Part shown: positions 16,781 to 24,470 of the stretch, piece after piece
Position numbering within the stretch: the stretch's first letter is position 1
Layout of the letters: every line of letters starts with the position of its first letter
Assembly: GCF_000193735.1 (NCBI RefSeq)
Contig: NZ_AEPF01000028.1
Location: 1 to 55,076 of the forward strand
Source of the DNA: Neisseria sicca 4320
GTDB lineage: Bacteria; Pseudomonadota; Gammaproteobacteria; Burkholderiales; Neisseriaceae
Direction of reading: 5' to 3'
DNA length: 55,076 nt
Made by a program: the position numbers and the translations under genes
The notes under the pieces: generated by a model
What the model was told of the DNA's origin: nothing
Seen by the model: the letters and a program-made list of their open reading frames with translations, nothing else
The model's database searches: none

Positions 16781-17506
16781 TTACACAAAATCCCCCCAAA
16801 GCGTCTGCATCGCCGCAATCGCCGCCAGCGAAGCGGTTTCCGTCCGCAAAACCCGCTTGCCCAGCGTTACCGACTGGAATCCCGCCTCAAACGCCAACCG
16901 CTCCTCCTCGTCCGTCCAGCCACCTTCCGGCCCCACCATAAAAATCAGGTCGTCTGAAAACGGCTTGACGGCACGCAAACTCTGGGCGCGGTTCAAACTC
17001 ATCAACAGCTTGGTCGTTTCAGACGACATCTGTTTCAAAGCCTCGCGGTAAGGCAGCAGCGGTCGCACTTCCGGCACAATATTCCTGCCGCTTTGTTCGC
17101 AGGCGGATACCACAATTTCCTGCCAGCGCGCCACCCGTTTGTCCGCCCGCTCGCCGCTCAGGCGCACGACACAGCGTTCGCTGATTACCGGCTGAATCGC
17201 CACCACGCCCAGCTCCACGCTTTTCTGCAAAGTAAAATCCATACGTTCGCCACTCGATACCGACTGCACCAAGGTGATTTTCAGCGGCGATTCGTTGTCC
17301 GTCTCCTCCTCGCGCAACACTTCCGCACAGGCACGGCGTTTTTCCAAAACATCCAAACGCGCGGGATACGCCTTGCCGTTGCCGTTAAACAAAACGACCT
17401 CTTCCCCGCAGCGCACGCGCAAAACATTTAAATGACGCACAACATTATCAGGCAGTTCAACGACTTGCCCCGCATATAAAGCATCAGGCAGATAAAATCT
17501 GGACAT
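16781..17506 (-). CDS. rsmE: 16S rRNA (uracil-1498-N3)-methyltransferase RsmE
   Basis: Methylates N3 of U1498 in the 30S subunit. The 241-residue protein has an N-terminal PUA-like domain (RFYLPDALYAGQVVELP) and a C-terminal SPOUT knot with MVGPEGGWTDEEE and LGKRVLRTETASLAA binding S-adenosylmethionine. Two DUS-like copies lie in the gene; one encodes SDDL. It is transcribed divergently from the monophosphatase gene; a TATAAT on the minus strand at 17545-17540 is well placed 34 bp before its ATG. Confidence 0.95.
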   Translation of the reverse strand: MSRFYLPDALYAGQVVELPDNVVRHLNVLRVRCGEEVVLFNGNGKAYPARLDVLEKRRACAEVLREEETDNESPLKITLVQSVSSGERMDFTLQKSVELGVVAIQPVISERCVVRLSGERADKRVARWQEIVVSACEQSGRNIVPEVRPLLPYREALKQMSSETTKLLMSLNRAQSLRAVKPFSDDLIFMVGPEGGWTDEEERLAFEAGFQSVTLGKRVLRTETASLAAIAAMQTLWGDFV

Positions 17507-17527
17507 GGTTCTTCAAGTGAAAACGGA

Positions 17528-17545
17528 TATAATAACGCGATTATA
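17528..17545. promoter_or_regulatory. Back-to-back divergent -10 boxes for rsmE and the IMPase gene
   Basis: Plus-strand TATAAT at 17528-17533 and minus-strand TATAAT at 17545-17540 are 6 bp apart. The minus box has TTGCGG 16 bp upstream; the plus -35 is weak. The plus promoter lies downstream of the ATG at 17505, which supports the GTG start at 17583 for the IMPase gene. Confidence 0.6.
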
Positions 17546-17582
17546 CGATTTCGCACCCCAACCGCAAAAACAAGGACAAAAA

Positions 17583-18377
17583 GTGTTACACCGATTGCAA
17601 AAAGTCGTCCGGCACATCGCGCAAACCGAAGTCATGCCGCGCTTCCTGAATACCCCGTCGCACCGCAAAGAAGACGGCTCCATGCTCAGCGAAGCCGACC
17701 TTGCCGCCCAAACCGCCTTCGCCGCCGCCCTGCCCTTGTTGATCGACAGCCCCATGCTCGGCGAAGAAATGAGCGTGCAAGAACAAACCACCCTTTGGAA
17801 ACTGCACGCGCATACCGACGGGCTGTGGGTCGTCGACCCCATAGACGGAACCAACAACTTCGTCAACGGACTGCCCCATTTCGCCGTTTCCGTCGCCTTC
17901 GTCAAAAACGGCCGCGCCGAACTCGGCATCATCTACAACCCCGTCAGCGGCGAATGTTTCTACGCTGAACGCGGCAAAGGCGCATACCTCAACGGCACAC
18001 AACTCCCCCTGCGCACCGTCGACAAAAAACTCAGCGAAGCCATCGCAGGCGTTGAAATCAAATACCTGCGCTCCGGCAAACTCACCAGCCGCATGAGCAC
18101 GCTCGCCCCCTTCGGCACCATCCGCAGCATGGGCAGTAGCACGCTCGACTGGTGCTACCTCGCCAGCGGACGCTACGACGTGTACGTCCACGGCGGGCAA
18201 AAACTGTGGGACTACGCCGCCGGCGCGTTGATTTTCGAAGAAGCAGGCGGCAACCTGTCCACTTTGGAAGGCGACGACTTCTGGAGCGGCGAACACGTCT
18301 TCAAACGCTCCGTCATCGCCGCCCTGCAACCCGCCCTGTTCGAACGTTGGGAAAAATGGATACGGGAAAACCAATAA
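17583..18377 (+). CDS. Inositol-monophosphatase-family phosphatase
   Basis: A Mg2+-dependent sugar or inositol phosphatase (SuhB/HisN/CysQ superfamily). Metal-site motifs are complete: GEE(M) near the N-third, WVVDPIDGTNNFVNGLP and the late WDYAAGALIFEEAGG. The start is GTG at 17583, with AAGGA 6 bp upstream and a TATAAT at 17528; an ATG at 17505 in the same frame lies upstream of that promoter. From GTG the protein is 264 residues, the family norm. The substrate cannot be told from sequence. Confidence 0.9.
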   Translation: MLHRLQKVVRHIAQTEVMPRFLNTPSHRKEDGSMLSEADLAAQTAFAAALPLLIDSPMLGEEMSVQEQTTLWKLHAHTDGLWVVDPIDGTNNFVNGLPHFAVSVAFVKNGRAELGIIYNPVSGECFYAERGKGAYLNGTQLPLRTVDKKLSEAIAGVEIKYLRSGKLTSRMSTLAPFGTIRSMGSSTLDWCYLASGRYDVYVHGGQKLWDYAAGALIFEEAGGNLSTLEGDDFWSGEHVFKRSVIAALQPALFERWEKWIRENQ

Positions 18378-18456
18378 ACAGGGCATTACCCGTCTATCCG
18401 TACATTCGGTACATTCAAATCAAGAGTACCCTTCCCGTCATCCCCGCTTTACATCT

Positions 18457-18510
18457 TATAGTGGATTAAATTTAAATCAGGACAAGGAGACGAAGCCGCA
18501 GGCAGTACAG
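18457..18510. mobile_element. Half of a Correia element, truncated by the next repeat
   Basis: It starts TATAGTGGATTAAATTTAAA and runs through the Correia GACGAAGCCGCAGGCAGTAC segment, then stops abruptly at the first base of the following element. The other half is missing. Confidence 0.82.
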
Positions 18511-18617
18511 TATAGTGGATTAAAATTGCAATGATACGGCGTTGCCAACGCCCTTATGTACTACCCGTACACGGCGGGCGTTGCCGCCTTGTATCATTTT
18601 TATTTTAATCCACTATA
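18511..18617. mobile_element. Correia-ended MITE with a different hairpin core, 107 bp
   Basis: Both ends read TATAGTGGATTAAAAT inward. The interior is a long imperfect palindrome (ATGATACGGCGTTGCCAACG against the inverse CGTTGCCGCCTTGTATCAT) that differs from the standard Correia core. It abuts, and seems to have replaced part of, the Correia half at 18457. Confidence 0.75.
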
Positions 18618-18640
18618 AATATTCGACAAAACGAAAAGGC

Positions 18641-18787
18641 TGAGGCCTTTGCAAAACCTCAGATTTAAATACAGTTCAAAGCCATAGAGCATCACAGAGA
18701 GCACGGATAATATTGAAATATTTTCAAGCGTTCGAGAAGCGCATGGCGAAGAAATGTGCCAAAGATGAGGATTTTGCAAAGGCCTCA
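18641..18787. mobile_element. MITE-like element with TGAGGCCTTTGCAAAA ends, 147 bp
   Basis: Near-perfect inverted ends (TGAGGCCTTTGCAAAA, then C or T, then CCTCA) resemble the termini of IS5-type neisserial insertion sequences. The interior is too short for a transposase; its right part could be a remnant of a transposase end. Its right edge coincides with the foreign DUS at 18787. Confidence 0.65.
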
Positions 18788-18818
18788 GGCAGCCTGAAAC
18801 TTTCAGGCTGCCTTTTTT
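18787..18818 (+). terminator. Inverted pair of foreign-dialect DUS (AGGCAGCCTGAA)
   Basis: AGGCAGCCTGAAA, one base, then TTTCAGGCTGCCT and a T-run. This is the Kingella-type uptake sequence, not the AGGTCGTCTGAA used in the rest of the window. It lies just after the GST stop (minus strand), at the edge of the MITE. Confidence 0.85.
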
Positions 18819-18830
18819 GTGCCAACACCC

Positions 18831-19424
18831 CTATTTCTTAAGAACCTGCGCTGCCGGCCGCTGCAGATGGCGCTGCATATAGCTTGCAAACGGCTCAACG
18901 TTTGGCAACACTTGGGCGCGGAACATACCCCAAGCCAAGAGGGCGGTCAGGTATATATCGAGCGCGCTGAAATGTTGTCCCACGGCGTATTCGCGGCCGT
19001 CGGCCAGCAGGGTTTGCAGGGTATGCAGCGCGGTATCGAAATCGCCGTAGCCGAGGGAACGGCGCCATTCCTCGCTCTGCGGCACTTGACGCCAGCGGTC
19101 GAGAATGGCGTATTCGAGCTGAGAACCAAACGACAGCCAGCGGTAGTATTGCCCGCGCTCCGGCGTGCCAGCAGCCGGGATCAGCCGTTTTTCGGGGAAA
19201 AGTTCGGCCAGATAGGTGAGGATGGCGGGCAACTCGGTAATCACTTGCCCAGCATGTTTGATAGCGGGTACTTTGCCCATCGGGTTGATGGCTAAATAGT
19301 CCGCCTCTTTGAGCTGCGGGTAATCCAGCACCACGGTGTCGTAATCCGCGCCGCATTCGGCCAGCATCCAGCGTACATTGGTGCCGCGTGAAGGATTTGC
19401 AGTATAGAGGGTGATTTTGCTCAT
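18831..19424 (-). CDS. Glutathione S-transferase family protein
   Basis: A 197-residue cytosolic GST. The thioredoxin-like N-domain has the NPSRGTNVRW active-site start, KVPAIKH with the cis-proline and ELPAILTYLAE in the glutathione-binding turn; an all-helical C-domain follows (DIYLTALLAWGMFR). The substrate is unknown. It is followed by a Kingella-type DUS hairpin and preceded on the same strand by a WYL regulator, and no native DUS is found across the pair, so the two were probably imported together from another genus of Neisseriaceae. Confidence 0.88.
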   Translation of the reverse strand: MSKITLYTANPSRGTNVRWMLAECGADYDTVVLDYPQLKEADYLAINPMGKVPAIKHAGQVITELPAILTYLAELFPEKRLIPAAGTPERGQYYRWLSFGSQLEYAILDRWRQVPQSEEWRRSLGYGDFDTALHTLQTLLADGREYAVGQHFSALDIYLTALLAWGMFRAQVLPNVEPFASYMQRHLQRPAAQVLKK

Positions 19425-19542
19425 GATGTTTCCTTGTCCAATTGTGGGTGAGGTGTTTGCAGGCTGTCTGAAACCCAGTAAGGATACCTCATGGCTGTGT
19501 CAGTTTCTGTCAGCAGCATGGTCTTGGTCAAACCGCATCGCG

Positions 19543-20256
19543 CTAGCGGCTCAAATCAAACGCGCTCAAATCCAGCCCTTCCTGCTGCCGCCAGCGTTGC
19601 AGCAGCAGGCGGTGCGGCATGGGATAGGCTGCGCCGGTTTGAATCTGCGCGATGCGGTCGCAACGGAAATGGCGGAATGCCTGTCGCAAGGTGCACCAAG
19701 CCGCCAGAAGCCGCACGTTGTCCCAATAGCCCAACGCCACCGGCCACACCGTGCGTCGGCTGGCCTGCCCTTGCACATCGGTGTAGCTGAAACTGAGTAT
19801 CTGCTCCTGCCGCAAAGCCTGCCGCACCTGCGCCAGAACGTGTTCTTCGTCGTGTCCGAACGTCGTCGCGCAGTTAATCGGATACACCGCATGGGCTTCT
19901 GCCTGCTCCGCCAAGCGCGCGGGCAGCACTGCGTGCACTTTACCCAACACCGAACGCGCCGCCTCCGCCATTTCGCCATCGGCATGCGCCGCCGCCCAAC
20001 GCATACCCAACATCAATGCCTCCAGCTCGTTTTCGCTAAACATCAGCGGCGGCAGATTGCAGTCCTGCTGCAACACAAAGCCCACGCCCGCCTCCCCGCC
20101 AATCACCGCGCCCTGCCCGCGCAGTGTGTCGATGTCGCGATACACCGAACGCACGCTGATACCCAACTCCTGCGCCAGCAGCCGCGCACTTTTCGGATGG
20201 CGGCTGGCACGCAGAAGCTGCAAGAGTTTGAGCAGGCGGTCGGTGCGGCTGGGCAT
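19543..20256 (-). CDS. YafY-type HTH/WYL transcriptional regulator
   Basis: A 237-residue regulator with an N-terminal winged helix (SARLLAQELGISVRSVYRDI, about residues 23-42) and a C-terminal WYL domain (about 135-205: ILSFSYTDVQGQASRRTVWP), which binds small molecules or nucleic acid in this family. It lies 118 bp upstream of the GST on the same strand and may control it. Together they form the putative imported cassette. An intact Kingella-type DUS core (GGCAGCCTGA, 20327-20336) sits upstream of the gene. Confidence 0.86.
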   Translation of the reverse strand: MPSRTDRLLKLLQLLRASRHPKSARLLAQELGISVRSVYRDIDTLRGQGAVIGGEAGVGFVLQQDCNLPPLMFSENELEALMLGMRWAAAHADGEMAEAARSVLGKVHAVLPARLAEQAEAHAVYPINCATTFGHDEEHVLAQVRQALRQEQILSFSYTDVQGQASRRTVWPVALGYWDNVRLLAAWCTLRQAFRHFRCDRIAQIQTGAAYPMPHRLLLQRWRQQEGLDLSAFDLSR

Positions 20257-20470
20257 GGTGGGTCTCCTTGATTTCCTTTGAGGAAGGTGGGCAGTTTGTT
20301 TGATTTCTGAAATATGCGGATAACCGGGCAGCCTGATTGCCTACGCATTGTTGCATCAGGCATGGCCGTCATGGGAAGCGGAAGAGTAGCGGGTTCGGGC
20401 TTGAATGGGCAAGGGTTCCGATTCGATTTCGTTTACCACCAAGCGGTTAAGGAGTCATGGCAATTGCACC

Positions 20471-20505
20471 AAAGGTCGTCTGAAAATAGTTTTCAGACGA
20501 CCTTT
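20471..20505 (-). terminator. DUS-pair terminator after purH
   Basis: AAAGGTCGTCTGAAAA and its inverse form a tight hairpin 24 bp past the purH stop. It is the first native-dialect DUS to the right of the foreign cassette. Confidence 0.78.
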
Positions 20506-20528
20506 GTTCACATTATTTATTTCCCGAA

Positions 20529-22109
20529 TCAATGCCTGAAATGGCGAACGCCCGTTACCACCATGGCGATGCCGTGTTCGTCCGCTGCATCAAAAACTTC
20601 CTGATCGCGCATCGAGCCTGCAGGGTGGATGATGGCTTTGATGCCCTGTTCGGCGATGACGTCCACGCCGTCGCGGAACGGGAAGAAGGCATCGGAAGCG
20701 GCACATGCGCCGTTGAGATCGAGATTGGCGTCCTGCGCTTTGCGGGCGGCGATGCGGGTGCTGTCCACGCGACTCATTTGGCCTGCACCGATGCCGTAGG
20801 TTTGACCGCCTTTGCCGAAGACGATGGCGTTGGATTTGACGTATTTTGCGACGTTCCAAACGAACAGCAAATCGTTCCATTCCTGCTCGGTCGGTTGGCG
20901 TTTGGAGACGACTTTCAAATCGGCACGGCTGATGCGGTGGATGTCGGGCGTTTGTACCAACAGTCCGCCGCCGACGCGCTTGAGTTCGAAGCGGTTTGCA
21001 CCCGCTTCTAGAGGCACTTCCAATACGCGCACGTTTTTCTTGGCGGCGGCGATTTCGAGGGCTTCGGCGGTGAACTTCGGCGCCATCAGGACTTCCATAA
21101 ACTGGTTGTCGGTAATCTGTTGCAAGGTTGCGCCGTCCACTTCGCGGTTGAAGGCAATGATGCCGCCGAACGCGCTGGTGGTGTCGGTGGCGTAGGCGAG
21201 TTTGTAGGCGGTCAAGGTATCGGCTGCAACGGCGACGCCGCACGGATTGGCGTGTTTCACAATCACGCAGGCGGGCGCGTCGAAGGATTTGACGGTTTCC
21301 CAAGCGGCATCGGCATCAGCAATGTTGTTGTACGACAATTCTTTGCCTTGGAGCTGTTTGTATGCGGCGAGGCTGCCTGCGGCGGGATACACATCGCGGT
21401 AGAACGCGGCGCGTTGGTGCGGGTTTTCGCCGTAGCGCATGTCTTGCACTTTGATCCAGCTTTGGTTGAACTGGCTTGGGAATTCGCCGATTTCGGGCGT
21501 GCCGCTCAACACGTCGTCTGAAAGCGAGGTCAGGTAGTTGGAAATCATGCCGTCGTATTGGGCGGTGTGGCTGAACGCTTTGCGCGACAAGTTGAAGCGG
21601 GTTTTGTCGCTCAACGCGCCGCCATTGGCTTCCATTTCGGCAGCGACGGCGGGGAAGTCGGCTGTGTCGGTAACGATGGCGACGTGTTTCCAGTTTTTCG
21701 CGGCAGAGCGCACCATGGTCGGACCGCCGATGTCGATGTTTTCAATCGCGTCTTCCAGCGTGCAGTTTGGTTTGGCGATGGTGGCGGCGAAGGGGTACAG
21801 GTTGACGCAAACGAGGTCAATGTTGCCGATGCCGTGCTCTTCCATCTTGGCGACGTGTTCGCCCAAATCGCGCCGCCCCAAAATACCGCCGTGGATTTTC
21901 GGATGCAGCGTTTTCACGCGGCCGTCGAGCATTTCGGGAAAACCGGTGTAGTCGGCGACTTCAATCACGGGAACGCCCGCATCGGCAAGCAGCTTCGCCG
22001 TGCCGCCGGTGGAGAGGATTTCGACACCGAGTTTGTGCAGGGTTTGGGCAAATTCGACTGCGCCGTTTTTGTCGGACAGGCTGATCAGGGCGCGTTTGAT
22101 GGAAGGCAT
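20529..22109 (-). CDS. purH: Bifunctional AICAR transformylase / IMP cyclohydrolase
   Basis: Catalyses the last two steps of purine synthesis, AICAR to FAICAR to IMP, in the cytosol. The 526-residue protein begins with the MGS-like cyclohydrolase domain (RALISLSDKNGAVEFAQTL, STGGT, VDPHP-type region NLYPF) and continues with the transformylase domain, which has the catalytic KHANPCGVA motif and the ending DGVDVIAEQGIKAIIHPAGS. Length and order are normal. A degenerate DUS (CGTCGTCTGAAAG) lies within. Confidence 0.97.
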   Translation of the reverse strand: MPSIKRALISLSDKNGAVEFAQTLHKLGVEILSTGGTAKLLADAGVPVIEVADYTGFPEMLDGRVKTLHPKIHGGILGRRDLGEHVAKMEEHGIGNIDLVCVNLYPFAATIAKPNCTLEDAIENIDIGGPTMVRSAAKNWKHVAIVTDTADFPAVAAEMEANGGALSDKTRFNLSRKAFSHTAQYDGMISNYLTSLSDDVLSGTPEIGEFPSQFNQSWIKVQDMRYGENPHQRAAFYRDVYPAAGSLAAYKQLQGKELSYNNIADADAAWETVKSFDAPACVIVKHANPCGVAVAADTLTAYKLAYATDTTSAFGGIIAFNREVDGATLQQITDNQFMEVLMAPKFTAEALEIAAAKKNVRVLEVPLEAGANRFELKRVGGGLLVQTPDIHRISRADLKVVSKRQPTEQEWNDLLFVWNVAKYVKSNAIVFGKGGQTYGIGAGQMSRVDSTRIAARKAQDANLDLNGACAASDAFFPFRDGVDVIAEQGIKAIIHPAGSMRDQEVFDAADEHGIAMVVTGVRHFRH

Positions 22110-22431
22110 GGGGATTCCTTTTAAGCAGATTTATAACTGGAAACAAACACTTTCAGGGGCGGTATTATCCCCCAGTTTCGAAGTTTTAGCAGCAGTTTTC
22201 TGGAAAAATTGTTGACAATTTTTTCTATAAAAAAGGTCGTCTGAAAACCGTGTTCATAAGTTTTCAGACGACTTTCACATATCCAACCACTTAACATTTT
22301 TAAATAATTTTAAAATTTCATACAGTTAAATCTTGCATACATTAACAAACAGCCATAGAATGCAAAATTGGTTGGATTGCATAATCTGCCCTACAAAGTC
22401 CAAATTCCGAGTTACCCAGGAGTCATCCAAT
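22110..22431. other. Divergent intergenic region, purH to lipoprotein operon
   Basis: 320 bp, AT-rich. It holds a DUS-pair hairpin (22231-22275) and presumably divergent promoters; no open gene and no recognised riboswitch. Confidence 0.5.
22231..22275. terminator. DUS-pair hairpin with one mismatch
   Basis: AAAAGGTCGTCTGAAAA is paired with TTTTCAGACGACTTTC, in the divergent region upstream of purH. Confidence 0.55.
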
Positions 22432-23097
22432 ATGTACAGAAAATTCCTCTGCATTTTCGCAACCGCGGCCTTGGCAGCCGGCTGTGCGACCGAGTCTTCC
22501 AAAACCATCGAAGCCGTCAAAGTCAGCAGCTACAATACCCCTTATCACGGTGCGCGCGCACCTATTTCCATCGGCAGTTTCGACAACCGCTCCACTTACC
22601 AGCGCGGCGTATTTTCCGACGGGGAAGACCGTTTGGGCAGTCAGGCGAAAACCATTCTGCTGACCCACCTGCAACAGACTAACCGTTTCAACGTACTCAA
22701 CCGTACACAATTGAGCGCGCTGAAGCAGGAAGCAGGCATCGGCGGCAAAACACAAGCCCTTAAAGGTGCGGATTATGTGATTACCGGCGATGTGACCGAG
22801 TTTGGCCGCAAGGATGTCGGCGACCATCAGCTTTTCGGGATTTTAGGACGCGGCAAATCCCAAGTCGCCTATGCCAAAGTAGCGTTGAACGTCGTGGATG
22901 TACGCACTTCCGAAGTGGTTTATTCAGCGCAGGGCGCAGGGGAATTTTCATTGTCCAACCGCGAAGTCGTCGGCTTTGGCGGCACTGCGGGCTACGATGC
23001 GACGCTGAACGGCAAAGTATTGGACCTGGCCATCCGCGAAGCAGTCAATAATTTGGTTGCCGGCATCGAAAGCGGTGCTTGGACGCCTGCACGCTGA
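22432..23097 (+). CDS. CsgG/HfaB-family outer-envelope lipoprotein
   Basis: A 221-residue lipoprotein. It has signal peptide MYRKFLCIFATAALAAGC with the lipidated Cys at residue 18, then a CsgG-like domain (LGSQAKTILLTHLQQTNRFN, ADYVITGDVTEFG, VALNVVDVRTSEVVYSAQG). CsgG proteins form or assist outer-membrane secretion channels, but this short form lacks obvious beta-barrel hairpins. The start has AGGAG about 11 bp upstream; the frame is open further 5' without a ribosome site. It is the first gene of a three-lipoprotein operon conserved in Neisseria. Confidence 0.9.
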   Translation: MYRKFLCIFATAALAAGCATESSKTIEAVKVSSYNTPYHGARAPISIGSFDNRSTYQRGVFSDGEDRLGSQAKTILLTHLQQTNRFNVLNRTQLSALKQEAGIGGKTQALKGADYVITGDVTEFGRKDVGDHQLFGILGRGKSQVAYAKVALNVVDVRTSEVVYSAQGAGEFSLSNREVVGFGGTAGYDATLNGKVLDLAIREAVNNLVAGIESGAWTPAR

Positions 23098-23110
23098 AAG
23101 GTCGTCTGAA

Positions 23111-23470
23111 ATGGACAAACTCATCAAAACAGGCTGCCTGGGCGCATTCTGCCTGCTGCTGGCCGCATGCGGCAGCCCTCAGCAAACCCTTTATTATTGG
23201 GGAAACAACAATGCCGATGTTTACGAACGCCTCAAAAGCGACGGCAAACCCCTAGGCGAACAAATCGACGCAATGGAAAAATATTTCCAAAAAACCCGGA
23301 GCGAAAATAAAAAAGAAGCACCCGGCACACACGCTCATTTGGGAATGCTGTTGAGCGAGGCGGGGCAGGATCGGTCGGCGGCGGAACACTTCGAAACCGA
23401 AAAACGCCTGTTCCCCGAATCTTCCGTCTTCATGGACTTCCTGTTGAAAAATAAAGGAGCCCAAAAATGA
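23111..23470 (+). CDS. DUF4810-type lipoprotein
   Basis: A 119-residue lipoprotein with a signal ending LLLAAC (Cys about residue 20). The body has QQTLYYWGNNNADVYERLKS and a TPR-like helical stretch with HLGMLLSEAGQDRSAAEHF. The start ATG at 23111 follows a perfect DUS (23099-23110) that fills the gap from the CsgG-like stop and supplies AAAGG as ribosome site. The stop TGA overlaps the ATG of the third gene (ATGA at 23467), so translation is coupled. Function unknown; its partner genes suggest an envelope complex. Confidence 0.88.
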   Translation: MDKLIKTGCLGAFCLLLAACGSPQQTLYYWGNNNADVYERLKSDGKPLGEQIDAMEKYFQKTRSENKKEAPGTHAHLGMLLSEAGQDRSAAEHFETEKRLFPESSVFMDFLLKNKGAQK

Positions 23471-24139
23471 GCAGCCTGAAAACCGCCCTTTTTTGCCTCT
23501 GCAACCGCCGTCATACTGTCAGCCTGCTCCGCTACCGCGCCGCAGCCTTTCGACTATTCTGCATTCAGGGAAAGCAAACCCCGCTCCATTTTGGTATTGC
23601 CCCCCTTAAACGAATCGCCGGAAGTCAAGGCAAGTGCAGGGATGCTCGCTTCTTCCACGCGACCGTTGGCAGAATCGGGCTATTACGTCTTCCCGGTTGC
23701 CGCAGTGGCCGAAACCTTCAAGCAAAACGGTTTGGACAATGCGCACGACATCCATCAAGTCAGCCTTGAAAAACTCAATCGGATTTTCGGCGCGGATGCC
23801 GTACTCTATATAAAAATCAACCAATACGGCACCAGCTACCAACTCATCCAAAGCGATACCCGGGTTACGGCGGAAGCCAAACTGGTTGACGCGAAAACCG
23901 GAAAAGAGTTGTGGCACGGTTCTGCAACGGCTTCCAGCACCGAAAACAACAATACTGCCGGACAAGGCCTGCTCGGCGCAATGGTGAGCGCAATCGTCCA
24001 ACAGATTGCAAGCTCGGTCGGCGACAAAGGATTCGATATTGCCCAAGTTGCAGGCACGCGCCTGCTTTCGGCGTCCGCGACGAACGGCATCATGTACGGC
24101 CCTTATTCGCCCCACTATGAAACCCAGCCGGGTAAATAA
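23467..24139 (+). pseudogene. DUF799 (GNA1162-type) lipoprotein, frameshifted near its start
   Basis: The body (SILVLPPLNESPEVKASAGM onward, to TNGIMYGPYSPHYETQPGK) is a complete DUF799 lipoprotein like meningococcal vaccine candidate GNA1162. The coupled ATG at 23467 opens MSSLKTALF, but six T residues (23489-23494) shift the frame. With five T the reading continues ASATAVILSAC, a perfect lipobox, into the DUF799 body. As written, ATG leads to a 100-codon nonsense frame, and the body could only start at TTG 23591 without a signal. Either a true mutation, a slippage site or a sequencing error. Confidence 0.82.
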
Positions 24140-24150
24140 TCCCCAAAGCA

Positions 24151-24187
24151 AAGGCCGTCTGAAAACAAGTTTTCAGACGACCTTTTT
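24151..24187 (+). terminator. Mixed-dialect DUS hairpin after the lipoprotein operon
   Basis: The left arm is AGGCCGTCTGAAAA and the right arm TTTTCAGACGACCT, so one arm is the AG-DUS dialect and the other the local dialect, with a single C-A mismatch in the stem. A T-run follows. Confidence 0.75.
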
Positions 24188-24225
24188 CTTAGTTTACATT
24201 TCAATATTGGATTGATCGCTTATTT

Positions 24226-24332
24226 TATAGTGGATTAACTTTAAACCAGTACGGCGTTGCCTCGCCTTGCCGTACTATCCGTACTGTCTGCGGCTTCGTC
24301 GCCTTGTCCTGATTTAAATTTAATCCACTATA
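24226..24332. mobile_element. Short-class Correia element, 107 bp
   Basis: TATAGTGGATTAACTTTAAA to TTTAATCCACTATA, with the short-class core lacking the central 50-bp block. It sits between convergent gene ends. Confidence 0.93.
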
Positions 24333-24470
24333 GCAAGGCACTTATTCAAACCGACTGTCGTCATTGCGGCGATCAGGTTGAATCCAATTTAAAAATCAGG
24401 CATGCGTTGCTTTTAAAACAGATTCCCAAACGTCTTTCAAATCGGGTTTCCCTCCGGTTCAGACGACCTC

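Noticed and set aside
17505..17582. ATG start for the IMPase gene at 17505
   Set aside because: It lies upstream of a perfect -10 box and overlaps the rsmE start; GTG at 17583 has a good ribosome site.
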